From the NCBI GenBank assembly GCA_012295275.1, contig CM022673.1:20667913-20731912 (forward strand): a stretch of 64,000 bases of DNA, read 5' to 3'. Under the pieces are notes generated by a model. That model saw only the letters and a program-made list of their open reading frames with translations, was not told the DNA's origin and did no database searches. Both the position numbers and the translations under genes were made by a program. Positions 1 through 13,720 of this stretch are shown piece after piece (within the stretch, counting starts at the first letter, position 1; each line of letters begins with the position of its first letter). The stretch comes from Chrysomallon squamiferum. Taxonomy: Eukaryota; Mollusca; Gastropoda; Neomphalida; Peltospiridae.

Positions 1-765
1 TTCTTTTCTCCTCTTTTATTTTTAAGATTATTTATTTAATAGACGATAATTTGGTGCACTGTGAATTAATAAAAATAAACAGTTCAGCATTTTAAAATGT
101 ATGCTGGACTATTTTTTTTTTAAATTAGATGAAAATGTAATGAATATAGAATTCAGCAGTTTCAAAATGAAATTAATATTCTATTTTTGGGGTCTAAAAG
201 AAATGTGCAGATGTACATGAAAAGCATGTACAGAATTAACATTTTGATGTAAATAAAATAGAGTATTCATGAATAAATATATATTTATTTAAAATATATT
301 AACATTATATAAATAACACAATGTTATCTATACAGTTCCTTTCTAGCTCACCTGTACATAAAAAGAATTTCTATTTTGTTTTTTAAGTGCAATTAATTTC
401 TGTAGCGGCTTTTATAAATGTGATTCTTACTTTTTCTTATTTTATCAGTTTTATATTTATGATTTGATGGCTGTGCTGTTATAAATGAACACTTTTAAGT
501 CATTGCTTTTTGTCAGCTTTTAAGAATAGATTTAATATTGTTTTTCAGTTTGATCATATATGTCAGAATTTTATAAGGCATAATGTGTCTTCTACATCTT
601 TTATTCTTCTTTTTTCTTTCTATCTTTGTTTTTTTTATCACTGTCTCAAATTTTTCTAGTTTATCTGTAAGAAATAATTTCATTGGATGTTGAGTGATAT
701 AATACCCAGGCCATTGGTGGTTGTTAATACTGTTTTCTTTTCTTGCATGCAGAAAAAAAATTGCA

Positions 766-812
<47 letters not shown>

Positions 813-2324
813 TCATATATGCACACAAGCATGTATAAATGAATATAAAATTATTTAAGCAGAATAGATTGAATAAGTTTTTCATTTCAAATTATCAACA
901 AATTAAGTTTTAAAAAATTATCTTCTAAATTAATCATCTTTTTCAAATTACTTAAAGCTTCAAAAACAACCAAGAAATGGAAATATAGCAAGATGTTTTT
1001 TTTTTTTTTTTAAATTTACTATGAATAAATGTTTCCTTAAATGGGACAATAATTTAAAACATTATCAGTAGACATTTTAAAAGTTTTTTCATGACATATT
1101 ACAAATTTTAAAACTAATACTATAATATTGTAACTTTATATTTCATACATTTTTTCTTCTATGAAAGTTGCCTTTGTATATTTGTTGCTTTTTCTGCACA
1201 GGAAATAACCTTTTATATTTTCTATGAACATCTCCCTATTGTAATTTTATATATATGTATATATATAATCCCTAGACATTTTCCTACAAATATTGCCTTT
1301 TATATCTTTTTGTCTTCCTTTCACAGTGTTTCACTGAAACCATTTGTGTTCTTTTTATAAGCAGAGATAATATATCTTCATTTATTACCTCATGCAAAAA
1401 TCTCTTGTTTGAAAGCAGACATTTATGTAGTATTTATGCATGATTAGTTTAAATTTAGTGTCTCAGATATTTTCAAGTTACTTGTTTGAGATTATAGCTT
1501 ATTAAACAAATATTGTGTTAATTGTTGCTTGTAATCTAGATCATGTATTCTACTTCATGTAGATTCAGAACAAAATAGTATATTAAGCATAATATATATC
1601 TTGCTGTTAGAAGGCTACAGAATTTCATTAAAAATATATATATATATATATATAAAAAACTTGCATCATTTTCTTGTGTTGGAGTTTTTTTTTTTAATTT
1701 GTTGCACACACACACACACAGACAGGTTTTTTTCATTTTCATTTTCTGAAGAAAGAATTTAATATTAATGATAAAATAATTTTTATGTTACATGTTGATG
1801 TGACTGTATGTGTATGTTATATGTTGTTTTATAAAAAACACAGAGGGACAAGTAATTTAAGTATTAATTAAAACGCGAACCCTTAGTAATTTTGTCTATT
1901 GTACAAGTACAGTCCCTTGAAAAACCTTCCAAAAACACTGTTTTCAAAGAATGGGTAGCACAGTAAAGTAATAATAATAATAATATAATAAAAAAAAATA
2001 AAAAAAAAAATATATATATATGTAATAATAAACGCAAGTAAAAAAAAAAAATTGCAAACCAAATACAATTCATTTTAAGTTAAATTCAAATTTTGGTAAT
2101 GAAAAACACCTTATTTTTTTTTTCATTTCTGTTTTATTTTATTTTATTTTATATTATTTATATTTTTAATTAACAATATTTGTTAATTTCTTTAACAGGA
2201 GATAAAAGATCATGGTAAATATTTAAAGACTCGGTCTTTACTGGTGTTTTGGTGATTTATATATTATAAAATATTCTGGAATAATGGGTTATTCCCCTTC
2301 ATCCATTTTGCATCTTTTGCAAGT
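1..2324. other. AT-rich intergenic sequence, no gene seen
   Basis: No open frame here looks like protein. The stretch is AT-rich with homopolymer runs, a (CA)n tract at about 766-810, short (AT)n runs near 1636 and 2010, and a shorter CA tract near 1705. The small minus-strand frames consist of these repeats read through. Confidence 0.8.
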
Positions 2325-2373
2325 GAAATACGGAAGTGCCACGTGTAGGTGTCACCACTGAAATGAAACAAAA
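2325..2373 (+). promoter_or_regulatory. SCFD1 proximal promoter with ETS site and E-box
   Basis: CGGAAGTG (2331-2338) is a full ETS-type site and overlaps the palindromic E-box CACGTG (2340-2345); a GGTGTCACC palindrome follows. These lie about 30-45 bp before the SCFD1 start codon. ETS plus E-box close to the start is typical of TATA-less housekeeping promoters. The transcription start is inferred, not seen. Confidence 0.55.
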
Positions 2374-4269
2374 ATGGCAGCGACTCTCAGAGAAAAACAG
2401 ACAGCTGCTTTGCATCGCATGTTAAACTTCAATCAGCTTCCAACAAAACATTCATCTTCAGAACCACAATGGAAAGTTCTCGTCTACGACAGGTTTGGCC
2501 AAGACATCATATCACCGCTTTTGACGGTGAAAGATTTACGCGACATAGGAGTAACTCTTCACTTGAATTTACATTCGGATCGAGACCCGATACCAGATGT
2601 ACCGGCCATTTATTTCATTATGCCAACTGAAGAGAATATCCAGAGAATATGTCGAGATTTAAATAATCAGCTGTACGAATCATATTATTTTAATTTCATA
2701 TCTGCTGTATCGAGACAGAAACTAGAAGATATTGCAAGTGCCGCTATTCAGAGCAACAGTGTCGCTCAAGTATCGAAAATATTCGACCAGTATCTTAACT
2801 TCATATCACTCGAAGATGATCTGTTTATTCTTAGACACCAAGACAAAGATTCAATGTCTTATTACAGTATAAACCGTGGTGATGTTAAAGACAGTGAAAT
2901 AGAACAAACAATGGATACGATTGTTGATAGTTTGTTTTCGGTGTTTGTTACACTCGGTGTTGTACCCATTATACGATGCCCTCGTGGAAATGCTGCAGAA
3001 ATGATAGCAGAAAAATTGGACAAAAAACTTAGAGAAAATATCAGAGATGCCAGGAATAGTTTATTCGCAGCTGAAAGTGTTCCAGGACAATTCAGTTTTC
3101 AGCGCCCACTTTTGGTGCTTCTTGATCGAAATATTGACCTAGCAACTATGCTGCACCATACTTGGACATACCAGGCATTAGCACATGATGTTCTCAATCT
3201 AAAATTGAACAGAGTGGAGATAGAAGAAATATCAGAAGTAAGATCACAAGCAGGTTCACCAAGACCAGTGAAGAAGAAAAAGGTTTATGACTTGAGCATA
3301 AATGATAAATTTTGGCAGACTCACAAAGGCAATCCTTTCCCAACAGTTGCTGAAGCTGTGCAGAAGGAATTAGATATTTATAGGACCCAGGAAGACGAAG
3401 TCAAGAAGCTCAAAGCAGCAATGGGTTTGGAAGGAGAAGATGATTCTGCTATCAGCATGCTGTCAGACAACACAGCAAAATTAACATCTGCTGTCAGTTC
3501 ACTTCCTGAGTTGCTGGAGAAGAAACGCCTAATTGACATGCATACAAATATTGCCACAGCACTTCTAGACCACATCAAGAGCAGAAAACTTGACATTTAT
3601 TTTGAATCAGAGGAGAAAATGATGAGTAAAGCTCTTCTGGACAAGTCTTTAATGGATCTGATTTCTGATCCAGAAGCTGGAACTCCTGAAGATAAGGTAC
3701 GATTATTCATCATTGCTCTCCTCTGTGGTCCACATATGTCTGAAGCTGAAATAGATCAATACTGTGTAGCTCTACAAGGAGCTAATTGTGATATCTCATC
3801 CATACAGTACATTCGACGATGGAAGGCTTATGCCAAAATGACTGCTGCTCCAAATCAGTATGGTGGTGGTGGCATTAGCACCATGAGTATGTTTTCTACT
3901 CTGGTTTCGAAAGGATCTCAGTTTGTGATGGAAGGTGTGAAAAATCTTTCCGTAAAGCAGCACAGTCTTCCAACAACTCGTATTGTGGATGCTCTGATGG
4001 AAATGAAGACAAATCAAGATATAGATGATTATAGATATTTTGATCCTAAACTTCTTCGTGCTGATAGTTCATCTGTGCCAAGAAACAGGAACCCTTACCA
4101 GGATGCTTTTGTTTTTCTGGTGGGCGGTGGTAACTACATTGAATACCAGAATCTTATGGACTATTCCAAACACAAGTCTGTTCCAAAGCGGATTGTTTAT
4201 GGCTGCACTAATTTGATGAATATGTCAGATTTTCTGAAACAACTTTCTCACCTTGGTAATGAAATATGA
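2374..4269 (+). CDS. SCFD1: SCFD1 / Sly1, Sec1-Munc18 family ER-Golgi trafficking protein, single exon
   Basis: The 631-aa frame matches the length of animal SCFD1 (about 640 aa) from end to end. Known role of the family: binds the N-peptide of syntaxin-5 and promotes SNARE pairing in ER-Golgi transport. Seen here: the N-terminal domain with WKVLVYDRFGQDIISPLL (about residues 32-50) and IPDVPAIYFIMPTEENIQRI; the central segment with YDLSINDKFWQTHKGNPFP (about 304-322); a charged helical stretch with LPELLEKKRLIDMHTNIAT; and the C-terminal YGGGGISTMSMFSTLVSKG (about 495) and VGGGNYIEYQNLMDY, ending FLKQLSHLGNEI. The start is supported by the conserved MAATLREKQ N-terminus and by an upstream promoter. 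There is no intron in 1.9 kb although the neighbouring genes are split into many exons, which suggests a retrogene or wholesale intron loss; the frame is intact and looks functional. Confidence 0.97.
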   Translation: MAATLREKQTAALHRMLNFNQLPTKHSSSEPQWKVLVYDRFGQDIISPLLTVKDLRDIGVTLHLNLHSDRDPIPDVPAIYFIMPTEENIQRICRDLNNQLYESYYFNFISAVSRQKLEDIASAAIQSNSVAQVSKIFDQYLNFISLEDDLFILRHQDKDSMSYYSINRGDVKDSEIEQTMDTIVDSLFSVFVTLGVVPIIRCPRGNAAEMIAEKLDKKLRENIRDARNSLFAAESVPGQFSFQRPLLVLLDRNIDLATMLHHTWTYQALAHDVLNLKLNRVEIEEISEVRSQAGSPRPVKKKKVYDLSINDKFWQTHKGNPFPTVAEAVQKELDIYRTQEDEVKKLKAAMGLEGEDDSAISMLSDNTAKLTSAVSSLPELLEKKRLIDMHTNIATALLDHIKSRKLDIYFESEEKMMSKALLDKSLMDLISDPEAGTPEDKVRLFIIALLCGPHMSEAEIDQYCVALQGANCDISSIQYIRRWKAYAKMTAAPNQYGGGGISTMSMFSTLVSKGSQFVMEGVKNLSVKQHSLPTTRIVDALMEMKTNQDIDDYRYFDPKLLRADSSSVPRNRNPYQDAFVFLVGGGNYIEYQNLMDYSKHKSVPKRIVYGCTNLMNMSDFLKQLSHLGNEI

Positions 4270-5660
4270 AAAAAGAAATAGTTTGTTTATTAAAACCTGT
4301 TACACTTCTTAGGATTCAAACTTTGGTAAACCTGAGCAGGAAAAGACATAAACATAAATAATTATATATATATAAAAAATAGTTTTTGCTCAAAACATTT
4401 CATCAATTCTAGTATAGAAAATAACCACTGTGGGTAGGGGTAATTGTGTTTTTTCTTAATTAAATTTTGTTAACTATATTTATTACAAATACTTCAAAAC
4501 CTATGTACTAGGTCTTCAGTGGTACCATTTTATAAATGAAAAAACACATTTGTTCTTTCATCTTTGTAATCATATATAAAATATTTTAATACTTTTTAAG
4601 ATAAAACTCTTTAGGACACGGCAAACTATTTCAGTTCTTTATAAAATATTTTAATATAAATATATCTGTTTGGTGTATGTTGCTTGTATTTCAAGATGCT
4701 TGGTTATAAAAATATTAAAATTCAGAGAACTGGAAATTTTACACATGTATATATTGTATAGTTATTTTCTTTAAACATGTTGTAAACTGTTAGTAAATTA
4801 TTTTGAGCCAGCATCGTCATGTGATAATATTATAATAAAACTAATACTAAATCACATTTCTTTGTTTTTGTCTTCTATGAAACAAACTAGGACTGTCAAA
4901 TTATTTCATCAACTGGGTAACTGTTAATGACAGATATTTATATAATCATGAGAATTTTTATAAAAGAGCAAATGCCTTTCTTATCTTCTTGTTTTTCTTT
5001 TTTAGATAAATAAAACAGAGTTTTTGAAGTGGTGACTTTTCTAAAAAACAGTGATAACTTTGGATTTTTTTAATGGGTTCTGGTTTAACAAAAGCAGTCA
5101 TATAATTTATCCTTTTTCAGATTACAGTTTTTTTTAAATTTTTTTATTTTTTTTAATTTTTAGATAAGTTGAACATAAGTTTAGTGAATTTTATTTTTTG
5201 TTTTATAATCTTTTTTCAAATCTAGTCTATTTTTGCAGTAAAAATAATTTATGAAAAAATAAGACCAAACTTATACACCTTTTTTTGACTTTGTATGAAT
5301 AATCTTAAAACAATATATTTTTCACTGGAAATGCTTTTAAAAAAAAAAGTGATATCTTTTGATTTTTTAATGGGTAAGATTATTATAAATGAAATAAAGC
5401 TGTTATCTGAGTATTATTTTAAATGAATTTTCTAAATGAGGGATTGATTCAAAATTAGAAGTCTAAATTTTCAAATTATTTGAAAGTTAATAGTGAACTT
5501 TGTTATCTGGACATTTTTGGCAAATAATTATGAGATTTGTGCTTAATGGGTTTTAGTATTTGATGAATGTTAAGAACAATTTGGTATTGGGATGATTTTT
5601 TTTCTCTTATTGTTATTTATTCTTAACACTAGCAGCAATAATTGTTTTTATGCACATTCA
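4270..5660 (+). other. SCFD1 3' UTR and AT-rich flank
   Basis: AT-rich noncoding sequence follows the stop codon. AATAAA at 4834-4839 is a plausible polyadenylation signal about 570 nt past the stop; other AATAAA-like words occur near 5010 and 5390, so the true end cannot be chosen. No other gene is seen. Confidence 0.5.
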
Positions 5661-7933
5661 CACAAACAGGAAAATATTTGTATGGCACTAACTGAAGAAT
5701 GAAACATCCCAGCTTGAGACCCATCAGCTGACCACGACCAGGCTCAACTGGACCTCTTCATTAATATACATTTTACACATCTTTTAACACCAGAACTGGC
5801 TTCTAAACTAACAGTGGACAGACAGTTCAGTGCCAGTGACAATCACACTGAATGTGACATGGTCCCATGGATGTCCAGTTGTTTCATTTTAAATTCAAAA
5901 CTCGAGCTCTGACAACTCTTACTTATAGTCATACTCATAGGCTTAAAAGGTTAGCAAATCTAAATAAGGTGATAAAGTACATTCCTTCTGTAACAAAGTA
6001 CTTATAAAGACACTGTGTTATTAACAAATAATTGTGAATATGAAGTGTTCTTTATCAAACGTAGAATCCAGATGTTCTAATTATTTAACATTTGATTTCA
6101 TTTTTGAACTGGTGGCAGATGCAAACTTGTAATACAAATACAAACTTGTAATTTTATGATGTGTTTAAACAAATTAATTAATTTTCATGCTGAGTATTAT
6201 AAACTGATCCATGAAACAGCCTTCTTAATATAAATGAAGGTCACAGGTATAATAACACAGAATCTGATAGGTTACATAAACTCTATGAAATGAGTCCAAA
6301 ATATGTTGATTTTTTTTGTAGATGGCACCCATCCAAGGCTTTTTGGAAAAAGACCATGTACAAAGTCCTTGAGTCTTAATTCCTGGCACTGGCTTTTCCA
6401 ACATAGTAAGATCATCCAGCCAAGCCTTGCTGATCTTATGGGTAGAAGCCAATGCCAGGGGGTGTATGTGTATATATGTTAAATGCTTTCCAGTTAATAT
6501 AAAGGTTTTAAACAATCATTTAGGTTGTTCCTGCAAATGGCATAACAGTACACTTGACCCTGCTTAATTTCTAATTCAGTTTAATAAATTAAGAAAGAAG
6601 AACAAGATGATATACAAGCAGGAGCTTAAAATAAAACCCAAAGACATCAAACCAAGTAAACAAATAAATAAAAACATTTTTTTAAATTCCAGTATCTCAG
6701 GCAGTAAAAAGGCATCTATTCCCCTTGTCCATTACCACCTCTAGCAAACAAATCAATGAAACAAATACATAAATAACAGAGATACATTCAGCTTAATCAT
6801 CTATTAGCCTAATAGCGATTATTTTGAAGATTAATTCAGTGTAAACCCGTTACATCCTTCTTAACTAGAGTTTATGGATCAAAGATCAAGGATTAACTAC
6901 TTGGAGGCCTTTTGTGTTGCTATTATAATAATAGTTTTATTTATATAAATTATTATTTCTTTCTTTATTCTTACTTTTTTCGATTTCTTATCAAACACAA
7001 AAAAATATTTGTTACACGAACTAAATAATAAGCATGAATGTACACACTCATATATATATAAAGACTGAAAACTACAGTATCGATTTTTGAATGAATTGTG
7101 GAATTGATATGGCGTGCATATTTTTACCACCGAAATAAATAAATTATACAACTCCGTATTTTCCATACCACTGTCAAACACTGAAACAGCCTGTTATTAT
7201 TGTTTACCATATTTGATCATTTGTTGAAATACAGCAAGAACATCACCAGAATAACCAGCAGCAATATTTTTAGTTGAATCTTCATACACCTTTAATTTTA
7301 ATCCAAGAAAAGTTATAAAAGAAATCCATTAGCGTGCAAAGGTCTGTAGTAGACCCCAAAGACTCAAGTTTAAGGCCGAGCACTGAGACATATTATTAGA
7401 AAGGAAGATATTTTGAATATGTAAATACAGATGAACATAAAATAAACACTTTATTCGATTTACATATAAATCAAACAAATTTATTAAATTCTTTTCTCTG
7501 ACTGAATACCCCCCAATTTGGATGCCCGGGGCCACCGCCCCTTCGGCTCCCCTCCCCATCTGGTGAAATCGTACTGGAGTATAGATTAATATATTAATTT
7601 TAGGAAATATATTTTTATCGCCGTGTACTGTAGTTCAATATTATTGATTTAATAATTAGCGTGTAAGCCAGGAAACTGAGAAGGCTTTCATTTACATGTG
7701 ACCAATTAACCTTATACGTGACAAGAACCGTTTTAAAAAATCAAACATTGGCTCTGGATAGAATTAGAAAAATCATTTTGACGTTCTTTCAAGCTTTCGA
7801 GTTTCTATTTGTTAATACGCATATTTCTTTCTGTTTATATGATTGTGTTTGTTTGCATCGTGCACGTGCACGTGCATGTGTTTGCATTCGTGTATGTGCA
7901 TGCGTGGGCGTACATGCTTAATATGTGTGTTTG

Positions 7934-7970
<37 letters not shown>

Positions 7971-8200
7971 TCATATATTTTTTTTATAAATCTCAAAACT
8001 CTAAATTAAGTACTTTTTGAATGTACCATAGCTCATAAACCACATAATATTACAGAAACAAAAAGCGAATTTACGACAATATATATAGCAAACACACCAA
8101 GGTATAATTAAATAAATCTGTTGTGACTATTTCTCTTTTGAAATCTTTTTTAAATGAAATATATATTTATATACGTCGGCAGGTACGAGTGTATTGTCAA
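5661..8200. other. Intergenic stretch with possible interspersed-repeat remnants
   Basis: No convincing gene. Less AT-rich patches at about 5700-5930 and 6290-6480 look like older inserted sequence. A minus-strand 96-codon frame (6225-6515) reads unlike any family I know and lacks coding support. A C/G-rich block at 7506-7560, with GGGG/CCCC runs and a CCCGGGG core, resembles the ends of decayed DNA transposons. Mixed GT-rich sequence and (GA)n follow at 7860-7966. Confidence 0.45.
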
Positions 8201-8209
8201 TGGCAAAGC

Positions 8210-8334
8210 CTCGATTGGTCGGGTATAAATAGGTTACGATATCTGTGTTTGGTTGCTACAAAGACCGTATGCTTGGTTGCACTGGCTAGAATAACGCCTA
8301 TTTAACGAGACAGACTTGTTTTTTGAGTGCTAAG
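8210..8334 (+). promoter_or_regulatory. TATA plus RFX X-box promoter with a possible 5' untranslated exon
   Basis: GATTGGTC (reverse CCAAT) near 8213, then a perfect TATA box (TATAAAT, 8224-8230), then GTTGCT-AC-AAAGAC (8252-8265), which fits the RFX X-box consensus RYYNYY(N1-3)RRNRAC. A strong splice donor, CTAAG|gtaagt, lies at 8335. X-boxes mark ciliary genes in animals. About 8.3 kb downstream a strong acceptor (tttacttctctctcaag, ending 16675) sits 16 nt before the tektin start codon, so this could be the tektin first exon. Downstream AGCAAC half-sites at 8482-8487 and 8504-8509 (the second nearly a full X-box, TTTGCC-TT-AGCAAC) add support. The link to the tektin gene is inference. Confidence 0.45.
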
Positions 8335-8933
8335 GTAAGTAATTCTTACTTATTATTACCCAATTTTATATCACAGATTGAGCAAGTTATTAAAAGAGTT
8401 TCATAATTATACGTAAATAAATTAACATTTTATGTCACTTTAGTTAATCCCTTTGCGGTTTAATTAGCTTTCTTTGTACTTAGCAACGGGTCGCCTTTGC
8501 CTTAGCAACGTCTTGTATGTCGTTAGTACCTTTTAAAAGTTATAAGAAAATAATAATATTAAGTCTAATGGAATTTATAAATAATTTTCAGATATAATAA
8601 ACAGTTAATAAAAAATATTTATATATATATTTTAAAAATAATCACGAAACAGGTACAATCATTTTAATTCATAACATTGTGTAACTATACTGTATATATT
8701 AGCCAGTAAAAGTGTAATTTGGTAAACTTCACATAACAAAATCGTGATCGTTAAGATTTTAGTGTTGATGTAGAAATGTAGATATAATTATATACATAAC
8801 AGATTTTTAAAAAACTAAAATAATTAAACTTATTTTTTTAAAGACCTTTATGCATAACCTGTCTTGCTTGACGAAAGCAGAAATATAATATTTCAGTTAT
8901 GATGCAAACCCTATAACATAAAAATGCATTGCA

Positions 8934-8973
<40 letters not shown>

Positions 8974-11900
8974 CTTATACTCAAAGTACTTTTTTTTTTC
9001 ACTGCTAAAATTGACTCAGCAGGTTTCTGTTTTTTCTTCCTTCTTTTTCATAGTCACGCACAAACACACACACACATTCAGAATTAAATATCAAAAAGAA
9101 ATTTTTGTTATAAACCAGTGTAACATGATCTTTTGACTTTTTTATAGGTTACTGTATATAAATAAATTCAATAGTTATTTACTAATATATGGATAATATT
9201 GCGAAGCATAAATGTGCTAAAACTACATATTACAATATACATTTATGAATCTGTGAAAGTAATATTCTTCTTCTTAATTCTTTTTTCATATATAATCCTA
9301 AACATGACACCCCATAAACATGAAGACATAATGAAATCTATTATATAACGAAATGAGAAAGGGTGATATAATATTCCCATATAAATTATTTCTCTGTTTT
9401 TTTTATGCACATGAATCATGACAAGTGAATAATGTCATGATGTTCATAGGTATCTGTCAGTGTGTGCTGATCTTTTCATTTCAAACGTGTGTCGTACCTG
9501 ACACTCGGGTTTATTAATGCAGCCAAAAAAGACAAATACAAGTATACATTTCTGGCTGTAAGGGATCTCTTTCGTACTGTATACAAATTTATAGTTTCTT
9601 TTTTCTTAAAATTTATGCCAGTGCACCTATAAACATATTTACTGTTGACTACTTTTAACGATCAGGAGAAATGTTTCTTTTATTACCTTTTGGTAATAAT
9701 ATACGGGTTAAAACGAAAATTTGACCTGCGTAGGACACGGAGGGGTATTGATACTACCACCCACAGCCCTGAAACCAGCTATCTGTCATCTAACCTACAG
9801 CTCACTCCATTGTAAATCCTGGAAGAGTCACCCAGTCGATTTATTTATTACACACAGTACTACATAATATATGTTAATGAACTGTGCTTAATTAACATCA
9901 AAGACCGACGAACGTGGTAACTAACACGTTTTGTTAACACAGATTCTCTTTAAATTAAGCTATTGCATAAGATGAACTACAAAGCAAACCATGTAATCTG
10001 TAAATGTCATGACATCTACTTGACCTTATAAAATCCTTAATTTCTGTGGTCTATATACAAACCTTAAGAATTTTATTTTTGTCATTATGATGTCATTCAA
10101 ATCGGATTTTCCATTACAAAGCCCATGCATTTTCCACCATTATATAGTCTTTGAATTCTTGTCCTTTGGAATATCCCCTTTAAAATAATATTCTCTTCAT
10201 TTTGTCATTTAATTACTATTTTCCCCATTACAGATTTCTTTACTGATAAAGTTCTTAAATTATCGTTTTATCCTTATAAAGTCTTTAAAATCTTTTCTCT
10301 TACAAAGTTGTTTTCCTTGATAAAGTCTTTAATAATCTGACGTCTTCCACAGGCCTTAAATTCCTTCCCAGCATTTGCCAGTATTTTCTTCTTTTTTCCA
10401 CCCCATTTTTAAAATGTTTTTGTAATTACAATATAAAACACCATAAACAAAGAACCAAGAACATAAAGTTTTTAAAAAAAGAAGTAACGCATTGTAAATA
10501 TTCCACAACAGTTCAGTACTGCTTTTTATGGCAATATTTAAACATAATAAAACTACAAATTAACGTACACTCAGCCTTTTGGACACCAGTGTAAACTAGG
10601 TACATACAGATTATATTCAAGGTTATATTGACTTTAGAAACTGAAAACTGTTTACTTACTCGTAGCTTTATTCGGTGTGCAGCGACAGCGCTTAGGTAGG
10701 GTGTCTGGGGTGAGGTAGAAATGACAATTGAAAAACAAATTAAGCATTTATATAGCAACAACATTAACTGTATAACCGTAATATTAATGTACTACTACAG
10801 ACACGTCACTGTTTGGTTTTATATTATTATTATTATTATTGTTATTAAGTGATGCATGTTAGTTAAACAGACCACTATGCCGCTGGTAAGCTTTCTGTTA
10901 TAGGCTGTTTGGATATTATACATTTTCCCATTAGCAACAAACGATCTTTTGTATGAAGCTTCCCACAGACAAGAGAGCACATACCAAAAGTGTTTGGTTT
11001 GAATCATAAGAGATGCCGGAAGGAGAAGGAAGGATTTTTCACCGTATCCTTAGAATAGGATTTATAGGATCAATAAATAGAACTTTATGAACACTGAGTA
11101 CTCGAAAACTACGTTGATGGTTTAGATCTTAAAAGACAATTTTGAAAATAGTTTTCATTTGAGAAAATAACAACTTTATTTTTGCTATTTCAGAACAGTA
11201 TTATGTATGAATTTTTCAAGGTGAAAACAAAAAGGAGTAAAAATAATGAGAAACAAGAGTTAATTTCATTTAGTTTTTGTGTTATTTAGATTTACAGGAT
11301 AAAAGAAATAACTGGTTATTGTTTTACAATATCAACTTTATCATGTTGTGAATACATCTATGCAGAGTCTCCTTGCATTTCGACATTGTGACGTCGCTGA
11401 TTAAAGATTAATACACTGTCCAGTTATATATACATATGTTTGTACATATGGTTTAGGTTGACGTATTCATCACTACTTATTAAAATATAGAACCGTCTCT
11501 TTTTATTTTGTTTTATCTGATATTAGTCTGTGCATTTGGATCGATAGGCAATGTCATTACGGCGGACTCACAGCTACTCGAACCATTGACAGAATGTATT
11601 GTTGTGCGGTTATTCACAAGTAGTGTGTACACAGCCGCTTTCTATTAGCCAGGCTTTTCTGCCAAATAAGATTAAGAATGTTCTGCTGTACAACTCACCC
11701 GTTACGTCATTAGTCCCGGCGCGTTTTGTACATATACTCAGCAACATAAGTTAAGCCAGAATGGCCTTTACTTGCCGAAGGTTAGGTTGTCGGCCTCCTT
11801 GCAGGTCGATCCTTTGGTTTAGAAGTTAGCCTCTCGGTGATGGCTTCTGTTCCAGAGATAAGAGAAAGGTTTCATTATAACGCAGTGATCAAATAACATT

Positions 11901-12147
11901 TAGCTAAGTGACTAAGTGTCTAAGTAAGTGAGGAAGACTGGTCTAGATCAGATGGACACTTGATGAGTCGTGTGATAAATCATATTGGTCTATACCAGCC
12001 AGTTACCCCACGATTGCTTTTATTTCTCTCCAGCCCACGGGTGGGTATTTTGAAAGATTTACTGAATCTACAAATATAAGAGAGGAATGTGGAGTTGCGG
12101 GTTTCCTTCTTACCTGTAAATAAAAACAAACTGAAATACAATTCTTT

Positions 12148-12178
<31 letters not shown>

Positions 12179-12764
12179 TATTATTATTATTATTATTATT
12201 TATTTATTTTTTATTATTGTTTTTTTTAATATATATATACTGTAAATATCAACATTTTTTTTTTTTTTTTTTTGTTGTTGTTGTTATGACGACAGTATTG
12301 ATTTACATTCTTCTAGAAAATATAAATCTTTTGTAAAAACAATAACCAAATATTTCAGTGTATTTTAATTAATTAATGTATTTTTTATTTTTAAGAGTTC
12401 CCCTTGCTAAATTATGTCGCGGTCACCCATACATTAACGTAATAAACCGTGCACTGGTATACGTCTCGAGTCTTATCAACACGACAAAACTCGGTGATTA
12501 GAAGCGTAAATGAACGGGTCACCGGTTTACTTTGTCAGCTTATTGTGCTTCCCAGACAACACCGCCACAGAGATTTCGGGTAATTTGTTACGTATTACCT
12601 GTCTCGCAGTTGTTGACGCGTATATTATATCAAACAAGACTTGAAAAGTACTACAAAGCCGTGTAATAGCAGCTGGCCAAGCGATACGACAAACGTTTTG
12701 TTAAAATATAGATATTTCTTCATGATACACTTCTACGCGAAGAATATCAAGTGCTGTTTAACGA

Positions 12765-12850
12765 AAGATTATGCGACTGATCTCCATGTTTCACGAACGT
12801 TTATGCAGCTGATCTCAGTCTTTCATGAAAATGTATGCGGTTGATCTACG
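12765..12850. repeat. Degenerate tandem repeat, unit about 34 bp
   Basis: Two to three diverged copies of a unit of the form TTATGCRRYTGATCT followed by TTTCAYGAA are visible side by side. The copies differ at several positions, so this is an old duplication. No function is apparent. Confidence 0.5.
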
Positions 12851-13042
12851 TAATTCTAAAAAAAAAAAAAAAAAAAATTGAAAAATAAATTACGGTTTGG
12901 ATATGCATTTACGCTGCCTATCACCGTCTTTCACAAAAATTTGATACCGTGCTCGGCTGATAGCCTTCTTACATAAAGCGTTATGTGACATTCATCTGTG
13001 TATTTTTAAATTTTACCATCATCACCAACTGAGAAAATAAAG

Positions 13043-13047
<5 letters not shown>

Positions 13048-13137
<90 letters not shown>
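13048..13137. repeat. Compound (CT)n(CA)n microsatellite
   Basis: About 57 nt of pure CT dinucleotides run directly into about 33 nt of CA. The pyrimidine/purine asymmetry is seen directly. Confidence 0.95.
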
Positions 13138-13139
<2 letters not shown>

Positions 13140-13689
13140 AAACACAGACACACAAAATACTATTTAATTATACAAATCTTTATAATAATTGAAATATTAT
13201 CGTTTGTTCAAATGCTACTAATATATAATCGTCTTTGCCTAATTCTTTTATTAAAAATGGGCCAGCTCCAGTAAAAATTAAAAAATACACTACAATTAAC
13301 GTACACAGGTGGCTTGTGAAATCTTGTTTTAACAACTCTAAGACAAAAATTACAGTCTTTAAGTCTGTCTCACACGAACTTAGTATCATAAAACGGCTGT
13401 ATCCTAGAGTCTACATTGTTTGCGTATTAGGCATTATAAAGTACACTAAATGTCAAACATATTTATCTAGTTGAGACCTGTGTTTGTATTCCTGTTTTAC
13501 AAAAAGAAAAGGTAGACATGTATAAACAGTTGAAATTAGAAAGACGAGTGAATGACTGAATAAAGAAGGAAAACTGAGTGAATAAAAATCAGTACATTGT
13601 ATTCACTGCTGCTAGATGTTAGTTAGGAAAGTAGGTACGGAAATAGATGAAGGCTAACATGTTCTGATGGTTATTATTGTTATTACTGG

Positions 13690-13720
<31 letters not shown>

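Noticed and set aside
6225-6515. 96-codon minus-strand frame
   Set aside because: No recognisable domain, splice site or codon pattern; may be a decayed interspersed repeat.
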